Positions 48,602 to 51,112 of a stretch of 51,112 nt of DNA are shown here, one piece after another. Both the position numbers and the translations under genes were made by a program. The notes below the pieces were generated by a model. It saw only the letters and a program-made list of their open reading frames with translations, did no database searches and was not told where the DNA came from. Every line of letters begins with the position of its first letter. Within the stretch, counting starts at the first letter, position 1. Source of the stretch: a virus; the IMG/VR virus record IMGVR_UViG_3300033141_000720, positions 1 to 51,112 of that record. The stretch is one strand, 5' to 3'.

Positions 48602-51112
48602 TTGGCAGCTAATTTTCCAATCAGCAGTTTAACATTAGACGACTTAGTTGATATCGCACAAACTTCTGTTGACCCGTCGAGTGCAGGATATACAGCACCA
48701 ATTGGTTCAGTTCTATTACGAACCACAGGCCAACTTTGGATTAAGGTTGGAGCAACAGATACAGACTGGGACCTAATTAAATCAGGCACGCAAATTGGTG
48801 TAGACCAAATGGCATCAACTGGTTTATTAGACGGCGGCGAACTAAGCATTAATGTAGACCCTACTAAATTTGATGTAGCAGCAGGCATTGGCCTTATTGT
48901 TGACAACTACACAGACACACTAAACCCTACAGCGGCCTTAGTAACATGGGGGGCTTCCGCAGCGGTTGTAGTAACAAACCTTGCAATAACAACACGTTCA
49001 TTTATTGCAATCAATTCTGTAGGCAGTATTGTACAGTCAGGCGCATCATGGACGAACACCGAACACAAAGATAACATCGTGCTTGGTAACCTAGGACACG
49101 CTAATCTTACTAGTATTGTTGGTTTGCGTAATAACCCAGACCCGGCAATTGATGCCACAGCACGTTTAGCTGACCTAGCAAGAGCTATTGGTTCGTTGAA
49201 TATTGAAGGTAACATTTTCGGACCAAACGGTAATAACATATTACTTAATAAGAGCTCAGGTACTACATATAGACTTGGTAATAACTTTGCAAACAATAAG
49301 AGAGACACAGATTCAAATACTGACGCGTCAGGAACGATTGTACCATTTATTTACAGCTACCAAAATGGTGGTGGTGGTCACACATTAGTAACACCACCAG
49401 CTACGTCTGTTGACTCAAGCAACTATGATGATGGAACCGGTACACTTTCATCAATGCCAAATGGACGCTGGCAGATACAAATTATTAAATACTTCTCAGG
49501 AATTTCCGGCGCAGCAACAACACGTATTGAATACGGACAACAAACATTCTCAACTAAAGCCGCCGCATTAGACGTATTGCCAGATGCACAGCACGTTCAT
49601 AACGCAGCGTTCGCAGAAGGCGTTATTAGAGCATACTTACTAGTATCTGCAGGCGCAACAGATTTAAGTGATCCAGCACAGGCTGAATTCATTGAAGCAG
49701 CCAAGTTTGGACAAGGTGGTGGCGGCCAGTTCTCTGGATCAGTAACTACTTTGCAACAAGCATACGATAACAGTGTTAATCCAGAAATATTAACAGACGC
49801 AACTCGCGGTGCTGTTACTATTACAGAAGGTGCCGCAGTTGGCGGTAACTTAATCGAGGGTATTGACGATGGCGCAACTACTGTATTCGCAGTTGCGGTG
49901 GATGGCAGCTTAACAGCAACACCAATTAATAATTTAAATGATGTTAATGCAACACCAATAGCTAACGATGTTTTAACATGGAGCGGCACAGAATGGCAGG
50001 CAGCAGCGCCTCCAGGAGCAGGTGGCGGCGAAGCTAATACAGCATCTAATGTTGGCGTGGGAGGCACAGGTTTATATCTTCAGAAGGTCGGTGTAGGATT
50101 ACAATTTAAGAATATCAATGCAGGTAGTAACTTAATTAGTATTACTGATGATGTTGCAAACTCTGAGGTTGATATTGATGTTAATCAGGCCAACATTGTA
50201 ATTACTGAAAGTCAAATTAGTGACTTGCAGGCGTACTCATTAACTGACACAACAGATCACACATTGTTTAGCAATATCGGTACCAACTCTCATGCAGCTA
50301 TAGATGCTCATATCGTAGATGGTACTATACATTATACGCAGGCATCAATTAGTATTACTGAAAGTCAAATTAGTGACCTTGGTAGTTATTCATTAACAAC
50401 TCACGTACACGAAGGTACAGAAATCGATGCAAGCGCAATTACAGATGGTTTTGTATTAACAGCTGATGGGTTAGGCAATTCAGTATGGGAAGCACCAGGC
50501 GCTGGCGTATCTGCAATTGGTGATTTATCAGACGTTATAATAACAACGCCAAGTAACGGTGAAGTATTAACATACGCAGGCGGCGACTGGGTTAACCAAC
50601 CAGCAGGAGCAGGCTCAGACGTATTAGTCAAAGTGTCTGCAAACGATACAACAAGTGGTTACTTAAATGGTAAGTTAGTAGCTGGCACAGGCGTGTCACT
50701 AGTAGAGAATAACGATGCTGGAAACGAAACATTATCTGTTAATGCTGATGGATTAGTACTTAATAACTTAACAGATGTTAACACAACCGCACCAGCCTCT
50801 GGTGATGTTGTATATTACGATGGCGGCGCAGGTGAATGGCAGAATACACAGTTGTTTACGCCAGGTACAGAACAATCAATTCAACAAGTTTCTGGCACAG
50901 TTCCGGCTTTGTCAGGTACAACGATTATCGTACAGACAACAACAGCACCACTAATTACAGAAGGCACTGAACTTTGGTCACAGGTGTTTACGCCAAGCCA
51001 AACAGGCGGATCATTGAAAATATCACAGTCATTTGCATTCTTAGTTACAAACGCATCATCAGCAATTATTGTGGCATTGTTTAGAGATAACGTATGTATC
51101 GGCGTTATGAAT
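48602..51112 (+). CDS. Large tail fibre-type protein, 3' partial, TTG start
   Basis: At least 837 codons, open to the window end. It starts with a TTG seven bases after AAGGAG (48589-48594); the first residues are MAANFPISSLTLDDLVDIAQ. A fibre-type N-domain with GSVLLRTTGQLWIKVG follows. The middle carries a series of tail modules: ITESQISDL (two copies, 50201-50224 and 50354-50377 identical over 24 bases), three (N/S)LxDVN-type repeats ending in a Trp (about 49928, 50519 and 50761), and a cassette NDTTSGYLNGKLVAGTG shared with the gene at 47347. The end, TPSQTGGSLKISQSFAFLV, looks like a trimerisation head. It is a receptor-binding candidate. Confidence 0.82.
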   Translation, partial: MAANFPISSLTLDDLVDIAQTSVDPSSAGYTAPIGSVLLRTTGQLWIKVGATDTDWDLIKSGTQIGVDQMASTGLLDGGELSINVDPTKFDVAAGIGLIVDNYTDTLNPTAALVTWGASAAVVVTNLAITTRSFIAINSVGSIVQSGASWTNTEHKDNIVLGNLGHANLTSIVGLRNNPDPAIDATARLADLARAIGSLNIEGNIFGPNGNNILLNKSSGTTYRLGNNFANNKRDTDSNTDASGTIVPFIYSYQNGGGGHTLVTPPATSVDSSNYDDGTGTLSSMPNGRWQIQIIKYFSGISGAATTRIEYGQQTFSTKAAALDVLPDAQHVHNAAFAEGVIRAYLLVSAGATDLSDPAQAEFIEAAKFGQGGGGQFSGSVTTLQQAYDNSVNPEILTDATRGAVTITEGAAVGGNLIEGIDDGATTVFAVAVDGSLTATPINNLNDVNATPIANDVLTWSGTEWQAAAPPGAGGGEANTASNVGVGGTGLYLQKVGVGLQFKNINAGSNLISITDDVANSEVDIDVNQANIVITESQISDLQAYSLTDTTDHTLFSNIGTNSHAAIDAHIVDGTIHYTQASISITESQISDLGSYSLTTHVHEGTEIDASAITDGFVLTADGLGNSVWEAPGAGVSAIGDLSDVIITTPSNGEVLTYAGGDWVNQPAGAGSDVLVKVSANDTTSGYLNGKLVAGTGVSLVENNDAGNETLSVNADGLVLNNLTDVNTTAPASGDVVYYDGGAGEWQNTQLFTPGTEQSIQQVSGTVPALSGTTIIVQTTTAPLITEGTELWSQVFTPSQTGGSLKISQSFAFLVTNASSAIIVALFRDNVCIGVMN
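50201..50377 (+). repeat. Identical 24-bp repeats encoding ITESQISD in the terminal fibre gene
   Basis: attactgaaagtcaaattag plus tgac occurs at 50201-50224 and 50354-50377, 153 bases apart. Confidence 0.9.

Noticed and set aside
1-51112. CRISPR arrays, tRNA genes, insertion sequences or an integrase
   Set aside because: No regularly spaced short repeats, cloverleaf-like segments, transposase motifs or tyrosine/serine recombinase motifs were noticed; a tool-based tRNA scan would be needed to be certain.

Overview
The window is a contiguous piece of a large tailed-phage genome of the T4 type (a T4-like myovirus). It carries a T4-style replication, recombination and nucleotide-metabolism core: gp32 SSB, UvsX, a UvsY-like mediator, UvsW, a gp62-like clamp-loader subunit, gp61 primase, gp41 helicase, ATP-dependent DNA ligase, NrdA, NrdB and glutaredoxin. 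These genes are mixed with virion genes such as a PAAR spike tip, baseplate-type proteins and fibre proteins. Many proteins look like those of marine T4-like phages of cyanobacteria and SAR11, including a twitch-type radical SAM protein, the WWWESNR protein, the MACSGPSKE protein and a DnaE-like mini protein. No photosynthesis genes, tRNAs or CRISPR arrays were seen, so the host cannot be named beyond an aquatic bacterium with ClpP.

Layout. 1-5.4 kb holds gp32 (cut by the window edge), uvsX, a tandem gene pair, a uvsY-like gene, a methyltransferase and a fused cytidylyltransferase/cupin enzyme. 5.4-6.35 kb has a virion-type gene, a terminator and a repeat-bearing regulatory gap. 6.35-14 kb is the early/middle block: an AAA+ ATPase, a uvsW pair, small unknowns, gp62-like, a zinc-finger protein and the mini DnaE. 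14-16.9 kb has a glycosyltransferase-like gene, an inverted conserved gene, a virion protein and a broken SGNH hydrolase. 16.9-20.5 kb is primase, helicase and radical SAM. 20.5-31.5 kb is mostly virion or virion-associated genes, with a PD-(D/E)XK nuclease inserted. 31.5-35.7 kb is nrdA, nrdB, a small gene, glutaredoxin and a small beta protein. 35.7-43.2 kb has PAAR, a large structural protein, DNA ligase and a membrane/coiled-coil protein. 43.2-45.5 kb is a proteostasis/translation block: clpX, ribosomal protein S21, hsp20 and clpS. 45.5 kb to the end has an inverted degenerate phosphoesterase, an acidic protein and two repeat-built fibre genes, the last running off the window.

Two promoter classes can be read. 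Sigma70-like promoters (TTGACA/TAGACA-like, TATAAT/TATACT, often with an extended TG) precede replication-type genes. T4-late-like ATAAATA octamers precede virion-type genes and often contain the stop codon of the gene upstream. At four promoters of each class the predicted +1 falls on or within one base of the ATG, which implies leaderless messages alongside ordinary Shine-Dalgarno genes.

The most notable content is the clpX-rpsU-hsp20-clpS block, the leaderless promoter geometry, a 187-residue protein that seems to keep the DnaE catalytic aspartates, a dispersed family of small proteins with a glycine-rich N-terminal loop, and two fusion enzymes. All functional calls come from reading sequence by eye; no database search was run.
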